Assembly: GCF_031432975.1 (NCBI RefSeq)
Contig: NZ_CP133838.1
Coordinates: forward strand, 62,001-126,000
Source: Buttiauxella selenatireducens
GTDB taxonomy: Bacteria > Pseudomonadota > Gammaproteobacteria > Enterobacterales > Enterobacteriaceae
Direction of reading: 5' to 3'
DNA length: 64,000 bases
Every line of letters starts with the position of its first letter. Within the stretch, counting starts at the first letter, position 1. The notes under the pieces are model-generated. The model did not search any database and had not been told where the DNA came from. It saw nothing but the letters and a program-made list of their open reading frames with translations. Shown piece by piece: positions 49,901 to 55,551 of the stretch. A program made the translations under genes and the position numbers.

Positions 49901-50790
49901 CGCAGGCATTTGATAAGGAAATGACGAAATGCAGGAGCTCTGACAGTAACTGTTCAGATATCATTAAAAAATATGATGCGCTGAACAAAGAGAACAGAGG
50001 AGATATGCAAAAACAAGCCTCAGACGATCCTTTAACAGCCCTGGCTGGCCAAACGAAATGGGATATCGAAGGTGGAATTGCAGCAAGTCAGCGCCCAGAC
50101 TGGTTGTATGGCTCAATGGACAATGATGATGTCAAAAAGTATGTGCTTGAGAATAATAGCTATGACCTGAACTACCTGAACAGCAACACAGGAATGGGCG
50201 ATAAAGGGCTGGCATTTATTGCAGAGCCTGAAAATGTCTGGGGACTTGCCGCAGGAGGTGCATCGTTATTCACAAGCTCAGCAACCGTGGGAAGCAAATT
50301 AATTGGAGCAGCCCTCAGTTATGGAGCCAATGCTGGCGTTCAGATAGCAAATGGAAACACCGGGGATAAATTTGATTATCTAAGCTTCTTTAGTTCAGGC
50401 ATCACTGGGGCTGCTGGCACAGGTAAGTCACTTAATTCAAACTTAGTGATTAATGTCGGCAATGCTTATTTTACCAGTCAGTTAACTGGTCAGGATTCAC
50501 AAGCAGCAATGATGGGAGCGGCTGCTGGGACTGGTATTGGATATGGCATAGGCTCTGCTATTACTACTCCATGGGAATCAAAGTTAATCAAAGATCAATT
50601 TGGCATGGCTGCAAGTAGCAATGCACTGAAATATATAGATGTTCCGACAGGTTCTGGATATATATTCAGTGGTGTGGATATTAGCCCAGTCCCCGGTATT
50701 ACAGGGGGGATGTTTGGTGGGATTGGTTTGGAATCGAGTGGCTACATCATCAATAGTGAAATATTAAAAAATAAAGAAGTTAAAAAATGA
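40957..50790 (+). CDS. cdiA: CdiA contact-dependent growth inhibition effector
   Basis: A 3277-residue two-partner-secretion exoprotein. In order: an extended signal peptide (NKNLYRIVFNKARGMLMVV) with cleavage near Ala68; a TPS transport domain (about 69-330) containing ANPAGI and a CDGC pair (Cys185, Cys188); a long beta-helix of hemagglutinin repeats with four units of about 84-87 residues at 735-1076; a receptor-binding or acylation-type central region (about 1500-1950); FHA-2 type repeats (DVNLTA, DLNIV) to about 2700; a helical pretoxin region; and VENN at 2972-2975. The variable C-terminal toxin is residues 2976-3277. Base composition becomes AT-richer from about 49900. Confidence 0.95.
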   Translation: MNKNLYRIVFNKARGMLMVVADIAASGRASSGPSSGVGHTLSQRVSSLSRLNFSLLLALGCVSVSVQAGIVADGAAPGNQQPTIINSANGTPQVNIQSPNGNGVSHNKYSQFDVDGQGAILNNSHNATQTQLGGMVNGNPWLAKSEAKIILNEVNSRNPSQLNGVLEVAGKKAQIIIANPAGISCDGCGFINANRTTLTTGNPQLSNGQITGYDVRQGEIVIQGRGMDSTSQDSTDIIARAVKVNAGIWANDLKVTTGSNVVDAVHENISKTASDASTRPQLAVDVSQLGGMYAGKIRLIGTESGVGVRNAGTIGASAGSVTITADGRIENSGAMSSAQDLAVSASGGIQNSGTQYAAGNTTLRTPADITNSGTIAAAHETNISAGSLNSTTSGVLAAGLNSDGKLGSSGNLTLSTTGQLSAHGQNLAATTLNAQGADVDFSQSQTWARDINATATSGNLSTAQGNIAAAQTLTLKTNGLLNNDGGKLEADRLLLGGSTLSNQSGVINQLGEQDLSLTQNTAINNNGGTIASNGNNLTLSTAKLTNQQGTIIHAGRGKLTLNAAQMDATGGTLASNGALDLQGKNLVLNSAITQADSVTVTADSLSHRAGNMTQTGSGNMAVNVSGGLDNSLGNMASSGDFTLTAGNVNNQQGQLLSAGNSLALTSTGNVDNRSGLIASSGALNVSSRGLDNSAGLMQSGSTFTLDTHGGTLINQNSGDQGGIVSLGDLWLNSGNVQNQHGTVYSGGNAWLSTGSWNNTAGQMASVNALTWGGQTLLNDNGGVIQSGGNLALDTHGAALSNTNSGASGGIIGGGDVQISAGEVNNQSGTVYSANHVQLTTGRWNNIAGQMVGVSGLNFSGGELLNDNGGLIQSGGALDLDTHGAQLSNTLEGNIVSQSDLRLTAGNVNNQSGTVYSGSNASLTTGSWNNTAGQLAGVGSLNYSGSALWNDNGGLIQSGGNLALDTHGAALSNTENGTISSGNDLQITSGNVNNQSGVVYSAGNARLATGSWDNTAGLLAGVGSLTYSGSTLLNDNGGAVQSGGDLLLDTHGALLSNTNSGESGGITSQGNMTLNSGALNNGLGAIISNQQLALNTAEVNNDAGLLVALQGLTASTGALSNHGGAIQSGADLNWNTHDNNLNNLDGLISAQNRLALETGEVNNQQGLLTSGGDLTLTSGNLDNRNGQIAGKDDLTLNTTGINNQHGALQALGDMALNATNAIIDNTAGLIQSAQQVLMNAAQVINQDTHSDHQSLGIQGGDILVTADTLNNLNGDVLANNTVGLNLTGLLNNSNGLITAMDLAKIRAGEVINRQGDIEAGNGLTLDSTSLTGDGKLLSLGDMHIGLASDFTNVGTIQANGNLDFTTTGSVTNQNLMQAGESFTFNAASLNNTVDGELSAGTLDVNVSGMLTNRGLLDGYNTHLSAQTLNNIGTGRIYGDWLSIDARTLNNNAEGGMAATIAARQQLDLGVGILNNRDHALIYSDGNMYLGGHLDENWLATGQAVTVNNHSATIESAGNMTLNVATLNNVNDHFTTENVVVSQEHISEYNVDRLGSQLYNDNDYDISIYKDETWIICIEGVLCHNTAGDKFTHYDYTRTITEDRVLESDPGQIIAGGSLTINAGDVLNDKSQIVAGGNLNINATNLNNVEVAGERTITDDGTATRYKRKQSKGGDSPSVKTSDYTPPAIIQEISLNASTVADHSQVDGSGLTVDARQDTSVSGTIQGGGSLSIGDIAGPNGAGAMATGPVGSVTIPGINGGPSMSLSPGKTFEVNLPGDSQVVRMVGPNTRIPDNSLFKSHPESNSPYLVETDPRFTNQKQWLSSDYMMQAFITDPNNIQKRLGDGFYEQRLIREQVVALTGQRYIGDTQSDEEQYKMLMNNGIAFGQKWGLKPGVALTPEQMSALTSDIVWMVSQTVQLPDGSTQQVLVPQVYAKVKVGDLDGSGALLAGRNVNLNLSGDLTNSGRINSKDSTQILANNINNLGGIISGNDVALQARTDINNIGGTIKGGDSLLAIAGRDINVTTTTRSAVSTDGNFGRTSIDRIGSLSVTNDGGFLGVQAGRDVNLTAAQVSNGGADSQTTIIAGNNLNLNTVQTGSNDNLSWGSDDWLKRSQSGDTGTVIQGGGNVSMGAGNDVNITAGNVSANQQLTIQAGNDLNIVNGTASDSFEQYTKQTGSSSMTSKTTTVDHNSESNQLAVGSQLDGDGVTLSAGHDLFIQGSQVAGSQDVNLIAGNNLTVTTATEQHDEMHQHQEKKSGLSGTGGIGISYGTNDLKTTDTGTSLTSAGSTVGSINGDVNMVAGNGLTIKGSDVLAGNNIALQGKQVDILAADNETSSKHTVEQSSSGLTLALSGTVGSAINQAVTSANTANQEKDSNGRMAALDGMKSVLSGVQAYQGAELNQAQGGDPAAMIGVNLSYGSQSSKSEQTQTNHDSQGSTIQAGNNLSIKATDSDINVTGSQIRAGNDITLDAARDVNLISAENTHQLDGKNESHGGSVGVGINFGGGSNGISVNASVNKGKGSETGNGTTHTETTIDAGNHLTVISGRDTTLTGAQISGDKVTMDVGRNLTLTSEKDSDQYDSKQQNASAGGSVSMGGGSGSVSLSQDKMHSNYEAVQEQTGIFAGNGGFDITVGEHTQLNGAVISSTATSDKNLLDTGTLGFSNIDNHAEFEVEHQSVGISSGGSIGSQFAGNMANGLLVGANSEGSADSTTSSAISGGTITIRDKDKQTQNVDDLSRDVANANPGLDTIFDKEKEQRRLQEIQAIGEIGSQAADIVRTQGEIAKQEALKDPKARQDAKEVLAGKGILNPTDEQINQQVGITAMAPYGTGGSIQQGLQAATAVVQGLLGGDIGKALAGGMNPYIADLIHDQTMNADGTVNMEANAMAHAIWGAIAAEASGNSALAGASGAVSGELMARYIAGEMYPGVDPSDLTEEQKQTLSALGTLAAGLAGGLAGDSTSDAVAGAQAGKNSVENNYLSYDQAQAFDKEMTKCRSSDSNCSDIIKKYDALNKENRGDMQKQASDDPLTALAGQTKWDIEGGIAASQRPDWLYGSMDNDDVKKYVLENNSYDLNYLNSNTGMGDKGLAFIAEPENVWGLAAGGASLFTSSATVGSKLIGAALSYGANAGVQIANGNTGDKFDYLSFFSSGITGAAGTGKSLNSNLVINVGNAYFTSQLTGQDSQAAMMGAAAGTGIGYGIGSAITTPWESKLIKDQFGMAASSNALKYIDVPTGSGYIFSGVDISPVPGITGGMFGGIGLESSGYIINSEILKNKEVKK
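43159..44184 (+). repeat. Four tandem 84-87 codon repeats inside cdiA
   Basis: Units begin at 43159, 43420, 43672 and 43924 and share N-NQ-GTVYS, a TGSWNNTAGQ stretch, LLNDNGGxIQSGG and LxLDTHGAxLSN. They encode repeated turns of the CdiA filament. High identity between units suggests recent duplication or homogenisation. Confidence 0.85.
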
Positions 50791-50993
50791 AAAGAAAAAT
50801 ACTCTCATTCCTATATGTAACATCGTTGTGTATGTTTGGGGTTGGATTTACTCCTATATTTATTGAGTGGGTGTTAACTAATAAAAGCATAGCCGATCTC
50901 AGTTGGCTTAATGCGATAAAAATTGGGGGGGGTATTGGTGGTATTATGGGTGTTTGTTTGTGGCTGTTTTTAATAATAAGATACCGTAGATGA
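50787..50993 (+). CDS. cdiI: CdiI, membrane immunity protein
   Basis: A 68-residue protein starting in a four-base ATGA overlap with the end of cdiA, the normal place of the immunity gene. It has two transmembrane segments, near residues 5-27 (ILSFLYVTSLCMFGVGFTPIFI) and 44-64 (AIKIGGGIGGIMGVCLWLFLII), and a basic tail RYRR. Immunity proteins that are integral to the inner membrane usually accompany ionophore or pore-forming CDI toxins. Its exact partner toxin class is inferred, not shown. Confidence 0.85.
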   Translation: MKRKILSFLYVTSLCMFGVGFTPIFIEWVLTNKSIADLSWLNAIKIGGGIGGIMGVCLWLFLIIRYRR

Positions 50994-50999
50994 CTCTTT

Positions 51000-51025
51000 G
51001 CCAGTAAAAACCTGAAATTACTGGC
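51000..51025 (+). terminator. Hairpin after cdiI
   Basis: GCCAGTAA pairs perfectly with TTACTGGC across a 10-base loop, four bases after the cdiI stop. The following GGTTTGG is a poor T tract, so it may stabilise or weakly terminate. Confidence 0.45.
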
Positions 51026-51088
51026 GGTTTGGGAGGGAGTATTTCATTAGAGGCTACTGATAGCTCAGTACAAAATGAGAGGGTAAAA

Positions 51089-51292
51089 ATGAAGTATGAC
51101 CTAAAGTTTATGCTTACATTAATTTCCTAATGTTCAATCGGACTGGGCGTTGGAATATCATAAGCTATATGGTTGGCAACGAAAAATTCTGAAGGAATAG
51201 ATTTTGCCAACTATGGGGTATTTAGCTCTCTCTTCGGTGTTGTCTGCGGTATTGTTTTGTGGATCATGTACTACATGAAATATATTAAATAA
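51089..51292 (+). pseudogene. Decayed second CDI immunity gene (cdiI paralogue)
   Basis: From the ATG at 51089, after GAGAGGG, one frame runs 67 codons to TAA at 51290-51292, interrupted only by TAA at 51128 and 51161. Read through, it gives CSIGLGVGIS, then AIWLATKNSEGIDFANYGVF and SSLFGVVCGIVLWIMYYMKY. It has the same length, two-span layout, central N-K-S and terminal basic patch as CdiI just upstream (VLTNKSIADLSWLNAIKIGG; VCLWLFLIIRYRR). Orphan immunity genes behind cdiI are common in CDI loci; this one is broken by point mutations. Confidence 0.7.
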
Positions 51293-51376
51293 TGCTGTAA
51301 GTGCAATTTTTTACAAATGTATTCTTCATTACTAGAAAGTGTAAATGTTATTTTAAAATTAAGTTAAGGATAATTT

Positions 51377-51961
51377 ATGTCAATGAAATACACTGTTTTA
51401 ACCGCTGTTCTTCTGTCTGCGCTGGGCGCCTCTGCTGCTGTACAGGCAGAGAGTTCTATTACCGCAGGCTACGCTCAAGCTCATGTTGAAGATTTTGGTA
51501 CCACTAACGGTATGAATTTAAAATACCGTTATGAGTGGAATTCTCCGCTGAGCATTATCACTTCATTTACTTTTATGACCGGTTCTGAAAGCAGTTCTTA
51601 TTACGTTGACCGCGATAAAATTGATCTTCATGCGAACGTAAAATATTACTCACTGGCTGCTGGTCCGGCCTGGCGTTTTAACGAGATTGTCAGCGTCTAT
51701 GCCTTGCTGGGTGCCAGTTATAATAAAGTTGATTACAACTATAACTGGAAAAATTATGAAGGCACCCGTGGTTTAGTCGACATGGGGAATGTCGATGGTG
51801 GGAATCATGATTCCACCTCTCTGGTTTATGGGGCGGGCGTACAGATAAACCCACTGCCTAACTTTGTTATTGATGTGGGTTATGAAGGTTCAAAACTGGA
51901 TGATGGTGCTAATGATCATGCAGTTAATGGCTTTAATATCGGTGTCGGTTATCGGTTCTGA
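51377..51961 (+). CDS. Ail/OmpX/PagC-family outer-membrane beta-barrel protein
   Basis: A 194-residue protein with signal peptide (MSMKYTVLTAVLLSALGASAAVQA) followed by eight predicted strands, starting ESSITAGYAQAHV and ending GFNIGVGYRF with the terminal Phe needed for barrel assembly. This is the Ail/Lom layout. Members give serum resistance or adhesion; no specific role can be assigned. ATG at 51377 is six bases after AAGGA; ATG at 51383 is also possible. It lies just behind the CDI locus. Confidence 0.88.
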   Translation: MSMKYTVLTAVLLSALGASAAVQAESSITAGYAQAHVEDFGTTNGMNLKYRYEWNSPLSIITSFTFMTGSESSSYYVDRDKIDLHANVKYYSLAAGPAWRFNEIVSVYALLGASYNKVDYNYNWKNYEGTRGLVDMGNVDGGNHDSTSLVYGAGVQINPLPNFVIDVGYEGSKLDDGANDHAVNGFNIGVGYRF

Positions 51962-51970
51962 TTTTAAACA

Positions 51971-51999
51971 AAAGGCGGCTGTGTTGCTTTGCCGCCTTT
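51971..51999 (+). terminator. Terminator after the Ail-like gene
   Basis: AAAGGCGGC and GCCGCCTTT form a 9-bp stem with an 11-base loop, starting ten bases after the stop. Confidence 0.7.
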
Positions 52000-52113
52000 G
52001 CTATTTAATCAGTAATTCATCTCTGGTTACGCCAATTTGTGGTCTTTAAAAATCTAAACTTAAACTCCATCACATTTTTAATTTTAATGTGACCGAAAAT
52101 TTAATTTAGAAAC

Positions 52114-52139
52114 CCCGGCCTCGTTGCCGGGATCTTTTT
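52114..52139. terminator. Terminator-like hairpin between the Ail-like gene and symE
   Basis: CCCGGC and GCCGGG with a six-base loop, followed on the plus strand by ATCTTTTT. It lies just past the symE stop and may serve either side. Confidence 0.55.
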
Positions 52140-52156
52140 ATCTGTCACTCAGTCCG

Positions 52157-52519
52157 TCAACTCCACTTTCTGGTCGGAGTATTTTTAGCCGTGATCACCC
52201 CGATAAACTCCAGGATCTGCTTTTGTTTGCGCCCTGAAAGCTTACAAACTTGACGCAGTGTCTGCATGATCTCCGGTTCTGCCGGAGGTGGCGGTAAGGG
52301 GTCTTCGGCGGTGAGTACCAGACAACCGGGCATTACGCGTACTTTAAGCGGTGTACCGGTTTTAAATCCCGCATCATCCAGCCAGTTTCCTTTCAGCGTA
52401 ATGGATGTAAAAGCGGAATGCGTCTTCCAGTCTCGAATGTAACCGACCGTATAACGACGGTTTTTTAATTCAGGCGCTTCTGTTGTGACAACTTCTGACT
52501 TAGAATCCTGCTCAGCCAT
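52157..52519 (-). CDS. symE: SymE family type I toxin
   Basis: A 120-residue protein of the SymE family, which has a MazE/AbrB-like fold. It contains RRYTVGYIRDW, ITLKGNWLDDAGFKTGTPLKVRVMPGCLVLTAEDP (the swapped-hairpin core), and QVCKLSGRKQKQILEFIGVI. In E. coli, SymE is SOS-induced, harms growth and affects RNA or the nucleoid, and is silenced by the antisense RNA SymR. A matching antisense hairpin lies over the 5' leader here. SymE genes often lie near Rhs or CDI loci, as this one does. Confidence 0.87.
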   Translation of the reverse strand: MAEQDSKSEVVTTEAPELKNRRYTVGYIRDWKTHSAFTSITLKGNWLDDAGFKTGTPLKVRVMPGCLVLTAEDPLPPPPAEPEIMQTLRQVCKLSGRKQKQILEFIGVITAKNTPTRKWS

Positions 52520-52599
52520 GATTAACTCCGTGATAGTTAGTTTTGGTGAGCGGGGTTGAGGTGTTCGAGCACTTCAATCCCGCGTTATTTCTTTATTTT
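52512..52599 (+). ncRNA. symR: Probable SymR antisense RNA, opposite the symE leader
   Basis: On the plus strand GCGGGGTTGAGGTG (52550-52563) pairs fully with CACTTCAATCCCGC (52570-52583) around TTCGAG, then GTTATTTCTTTATTTT. Two of the 14 pairs are G-U in plus-strand RNA but A-C mismatches in minus-strand RNA, so the hairpin belongs to a plus-strand transcript, antisense to the symE leader. TAGAAT at 52501-52506 could be its -10 box, though no good -35 was found. The 5' end is approximate. Confidence 0.6.
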
Positions 52600-52853
52600 G
52601 CTTATACAGATAGAAACCTTATAAACAATACTGGATGCATTAACAGTAATCCAGATAAAAATACTCATGCTCACAATGAAATATATTTGTTCAGGATTTA
52701 TGTATAGGACTATTAAATTTATCCACGGTGAGTTTTACTTATAAATATTAAAATTCTGTATCAAAGGCACGGTGATAAATAAAATAATATGAGGTGTTGC
52801 TTGCTCTCACTCCACACTGGACGACCAATGACAATGAATACGGAGATAACTTT

Positions 52854-54095
52854 GTGAATATGGATGTGGCGCCCTCGGCATCCCGGCGGGCATTTCACTA
52901 CGCTCCGTTTCGTCATTTGTTTTTTGCCCGTCTGCTGACGGTGCTGGGAAATGGCATTGCACCCATTGCTCTGGCTTTTGCTGTGCTCGACATGGGTGGC
53001 ACCGCCGCCGATTTGGGCATCGTTATTGCAGCGCGTTCTATTTTCAACGTGGCTTTTTTGCTGATTGGCGGAGTGCTTGCCGATCGCTATTCCCGAAGCA
53101 AAGTTCTGCTCTATTCATCCGTTATCGCGGCAATATCTCAGGCGATTGTTGCTTTTTTAGTGCTGGATGGCTCTGCCACGATCATTCTGCTCGCGGTGCT
53201 GGGCGCGATAAATGGTGCGGCGGCGGGCACCTCGTTACCCGCTTCGCAAGCTATGGTTCCACAAACGGTGCCCGTTCACTGCCTACGGGAAGCCAATGCC
53301 TTCATTCAATTGGGCATTTACGGCGGGACGGTGATTGGTGCATCACTAGGCGGTGTTCTCACTAGCGTGACTGGGCCTGGTTGGGGATTGGCTGTGGATG
53401 CCTTAGGATTTGCCACATCAGCACCTCTTTACCTGATGATTCGCACAAGCTTTGCGCAACCTCTGGAATCAAAATCTAATATTTTGCAGGATTTAAAAGA
53501 GGGTTGGGCGGAGTTCATTTCGCGCACTTGGGTCTGGGCAATCGTCGTGCAATTTACCCTCGTTAATGCGGCATTTAGCGGTGTGATGATGGTGCTTGGC
53601 CCGGTCGTGGCGGATTCCACATTTGGCCGAGCGGGCTGGGGAATGGCCATCGCTGCACAAAGCGTTGGTCTTATCGCAGGTTCGTTTATTGCACTTCGCT
53701 GGCGGCCCCGGCGCGATTTATTAATCGGCACCATGCTGGTGGTGTTTTGCGCAGGGCCGATTACTGTTTTGGCGCTCGTTCCATCGACGCCCGCTCTGAT
53801 GGTCGCGTTTTTCATCGCAGGCGTAGGTTTTGGGTTGTTCGGCGTGGTATGGGCGCAATCTCTGCAAACCCATATCCCGCCGGAAAAACTCGCGCGCGTG
53901 TATGCCTATGATGCGTTGGGGTCTTTCGTGGCTATTCCAGTTGGCGAGCTTGCCGCAGGCCCGCTGGCGATGCACTACGGAAACACCCGCGTCTTATTAG
54001 TCTCAGCCGTTGTTGTCGTGATTGCGACAGTTGCCGCAAGTTTTGTGCCTGCCATCAGACGGCTCGACAATTCGGTACACATCAAAGAGACCTGA
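52854..54095 (+). CDS. MFS transporter (DHA3/EntS-like)
   Basis: A 413-residue protein with about twelve transmembrane helices, of the MFS_3 group that includes enterobactin exporter-like and macrolide-efflux-like carriers. The loop 2-3 motif is GGVLADRYSRSKVL, and PASQAMVPQTVPVHCLREANAF is typical of the group. Substrate is unknown. GTG at 52854 is eight bases after GGAG and is preferred to ATG at 52860 or to a start further upstream at 52794. Its last 14 bases overlap the end of the convergent M24-like gene. Confidence 0.82.
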   Translation: MNMDVAPSASRRAFHYAPFRHLFFARLLTVLGNGIAPIALAFAVLDMGGTAADLGIVIAARSIFNVAFLLIGGVLADRYSRSKVLLYSSVIAAISQAIVAFLVLDGSATIILLAVLGAINGAAAGTSLPASQAMVPQTVPVHCLREANAFIQLGIYGGTVIGASLGGVLTSVTGPGWGLAVDALGFATSAPLYLMIRTSFAQPLESKSNILQDLKEGWAEFISRTWVWAIVVQFTLVNAAFSGVMMVLGPVVADSTFGRAGWGMAIAAQSVGLIAGSFIALRWRPRRDLLIGTMLVVFCAGPITVLALVPSTPALMVAFFIAGVGFGLFGVVWAQSLQTHIPPEKLARVYAYDALGSFVAIPVGELAAGPLAMHYGNTRVLLVSAVVVVIATVAASFVPAIRRLDNSVHIKET

Positions 54096-55485
54096 CCAAA
54101 GCCGAGGATTTGTTGAGCAGCCAGGGCCGTAAATATCCTACCGTGTTGGATAACGGCAACACATCGTCGTGAAGGTGGAGATGTAATACATCCCGAATGT
54201 AGGCCCGGCGGTTTTGAATACGCTGCCAAAGCTCTGGATACTGCGTGGCGATTTGCTGGCGCAGAGGCTCATCGGCAAGCGCAATGGTATCTTCAATACT
54301 CGCTCCCGCGTAGCCCTTACGCGACGGGATGATGTCGATTTGCAGCAGCATTCCGCTGGATAAAGGAATGTCCGATGATGGATAAACAGGTGAACAGAGC
54401 CACTCTTCATCGGCGACCAAATGGCCAGGGTTCAGGTGCCAGTGGTATTCGGCTTTTGGCAATACACGCTCAATCAGTTCATACACTTCGTGGCCCTTTA
54501 CACCGACGCGCATATGCTCAAGCCAGCTCACAACGGCGCGATAGTAGGGAATGGCGACCACATCAAGATAGTCCTGAACCTCAGCCGGTAGCTCATCGGC
54601 GTGGTTGACGACATACGCAGCCCGGCTGGTTAAACCGCCCTTGTAGCTGACGGTTAATGAAAATTTATCGCCTTTCTGGATCTGTTTATCTGAGGGATAC
54701 AAATTGGCATTCTCAAAACGATCCCCCGTCGCGGCGATAGTGACAACGTTATTGGGTTGACCTTCGGCGGCCAGCAGCGCGGCAATGGTTTTTTCCGATT
54801 TGCCCAACTCAACCGCATTCAGTGCCGTCAGCATCGCACTCGAGGCCAGGTTTGCACCGTATTCGTAATGCGCGATTTCATTGGCGTTATTAATAGTACG
54901 CGCACCATCGCGCGGCGAAATAAACAGACTCGTGGCGTTAAGAAGCTCGCATGCAGAAGCCGAAAGAGCGGTCTGAATCGCCTGGAAAATAAAGGTGGGA
55001 ATATCAAACATCGGTGTGTTGTTACTGTGGGTGCCGGTGAAAAGTTTCCAGCCTGCGATGCCGACACGTTGTTGCTGGTGAAGCCCTGCTTGCTGCAACA
55101 CTTCACTCAGTGAAAACGTGGTGTCCATCGGCTGGTTGGGCAGTGAAAACCACGGCGCGTGTACCACTTTTGCCGGAACTCTGGAGTGCTGTGCGAGTTT
55201 GAGATTTTCATTGCCGAGAACCAGAACCGCCTCGCCGCTTTTATGCAGCACCAGCAAACCTTCTTCAAAGCGCGGGATGAATCCCGTCAGATATTCAAAA
55301 TTCCCGCCATGTTCTTTGTCGGCGTAGACGATTAACGCATCCAGGTTGTGCCGCACCATACCGTGAAAAATTTTGTACAGGCGTTCCTGAATTGTCTGGT
55401 CATTTAATACAACGCCTGGGATACCCGGGTAAATGTCCGGTTGTTTGATGGGGGTCAGCATAATCGGCGAATGTGTTTTCGGCAT
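54082..55485 (-). CDS. M24 (Xaa-Pro aminopeptidase/creatinase)-like protein with degenerate metal site
   Basis: A 467-residue two-domain protein: a creatinase-type N-terminal domain (about 20-180, with NLDALIVYADKEHGGNFEYLTGF) and a pita-bread domain. In active M24 enzymes two Asp ligands lie in a D-x-G...SD stretch; here that region is LTVSYKGGLTSRAAYV (277-292) with no Asp. The His of NPGHLV (His355) and Glu398 in ASIEDT remain, but the usual first Glu is replaced around LQIDIIPSRKG. It may be non-hydrolytic or use another chemistry. The ATG at 55485 follows AGGAG at ten bases. Confidence 0.75.
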   Translation of the reverse strand: MPKTHSPIMLTPIKQPDIYPGIPGVVLNDQTIQERLYKIFHGMVRHNLDALIVYADKEHGGNFEYLTGFIPRFEEGLLVLHKSGEAVLVLGNENLKLAQHSRVPAKVVHAPWFSLPNQPMDTTFSLSEVLQQAGLHQQQRVGIAGWKLFTGTHSNNTPMFDIPTFIFQAIQTALSASACELLNATSLFISPRDGARTINNANEIAHYEYGANLASSAMLTALNAVELGKSEKTIAALLAAEGQPNNVVTIAATGDRFENANLYPSDKQIQKGDKFSLTVSYKGGLTSRAAYVVNHADELPAEVQDYLDVVAIPYYRAVVSWLEHMRVGVKGHEVYELIERVLPKAEYHWHLNPGHLVADEEWLCSPVYPSSDIPLSSGMLLQIDIIPSRKGYAGASIEDTIALADEPLRQQIATQYPELWQRIQNRRAYIRDVLHLHLHDDVLPLSNTVGYLRPWLLNKSSALVRSL

Positions 55486-55551
55486 GGGTCTGTAACTCCT
55501 TTTTATTTTTCCCGGAATGAACCTTAACTTACCACCAGGCAAATATTGAGC

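Noticed and set aside
40957-50790. Several long open frames on the minus strand inside cdiA
   Set aside because: They are shadows of the repetitive, GC-biased cdiA coding strand and have no ribosome sites or family-like sequence.
51089-51292. Stop-codon readthrough or recoding to make a full immunity protein
   Set aside because: Both interruptions are TAA with no recoding context visible; decay of a spare immunity gene is simpler.
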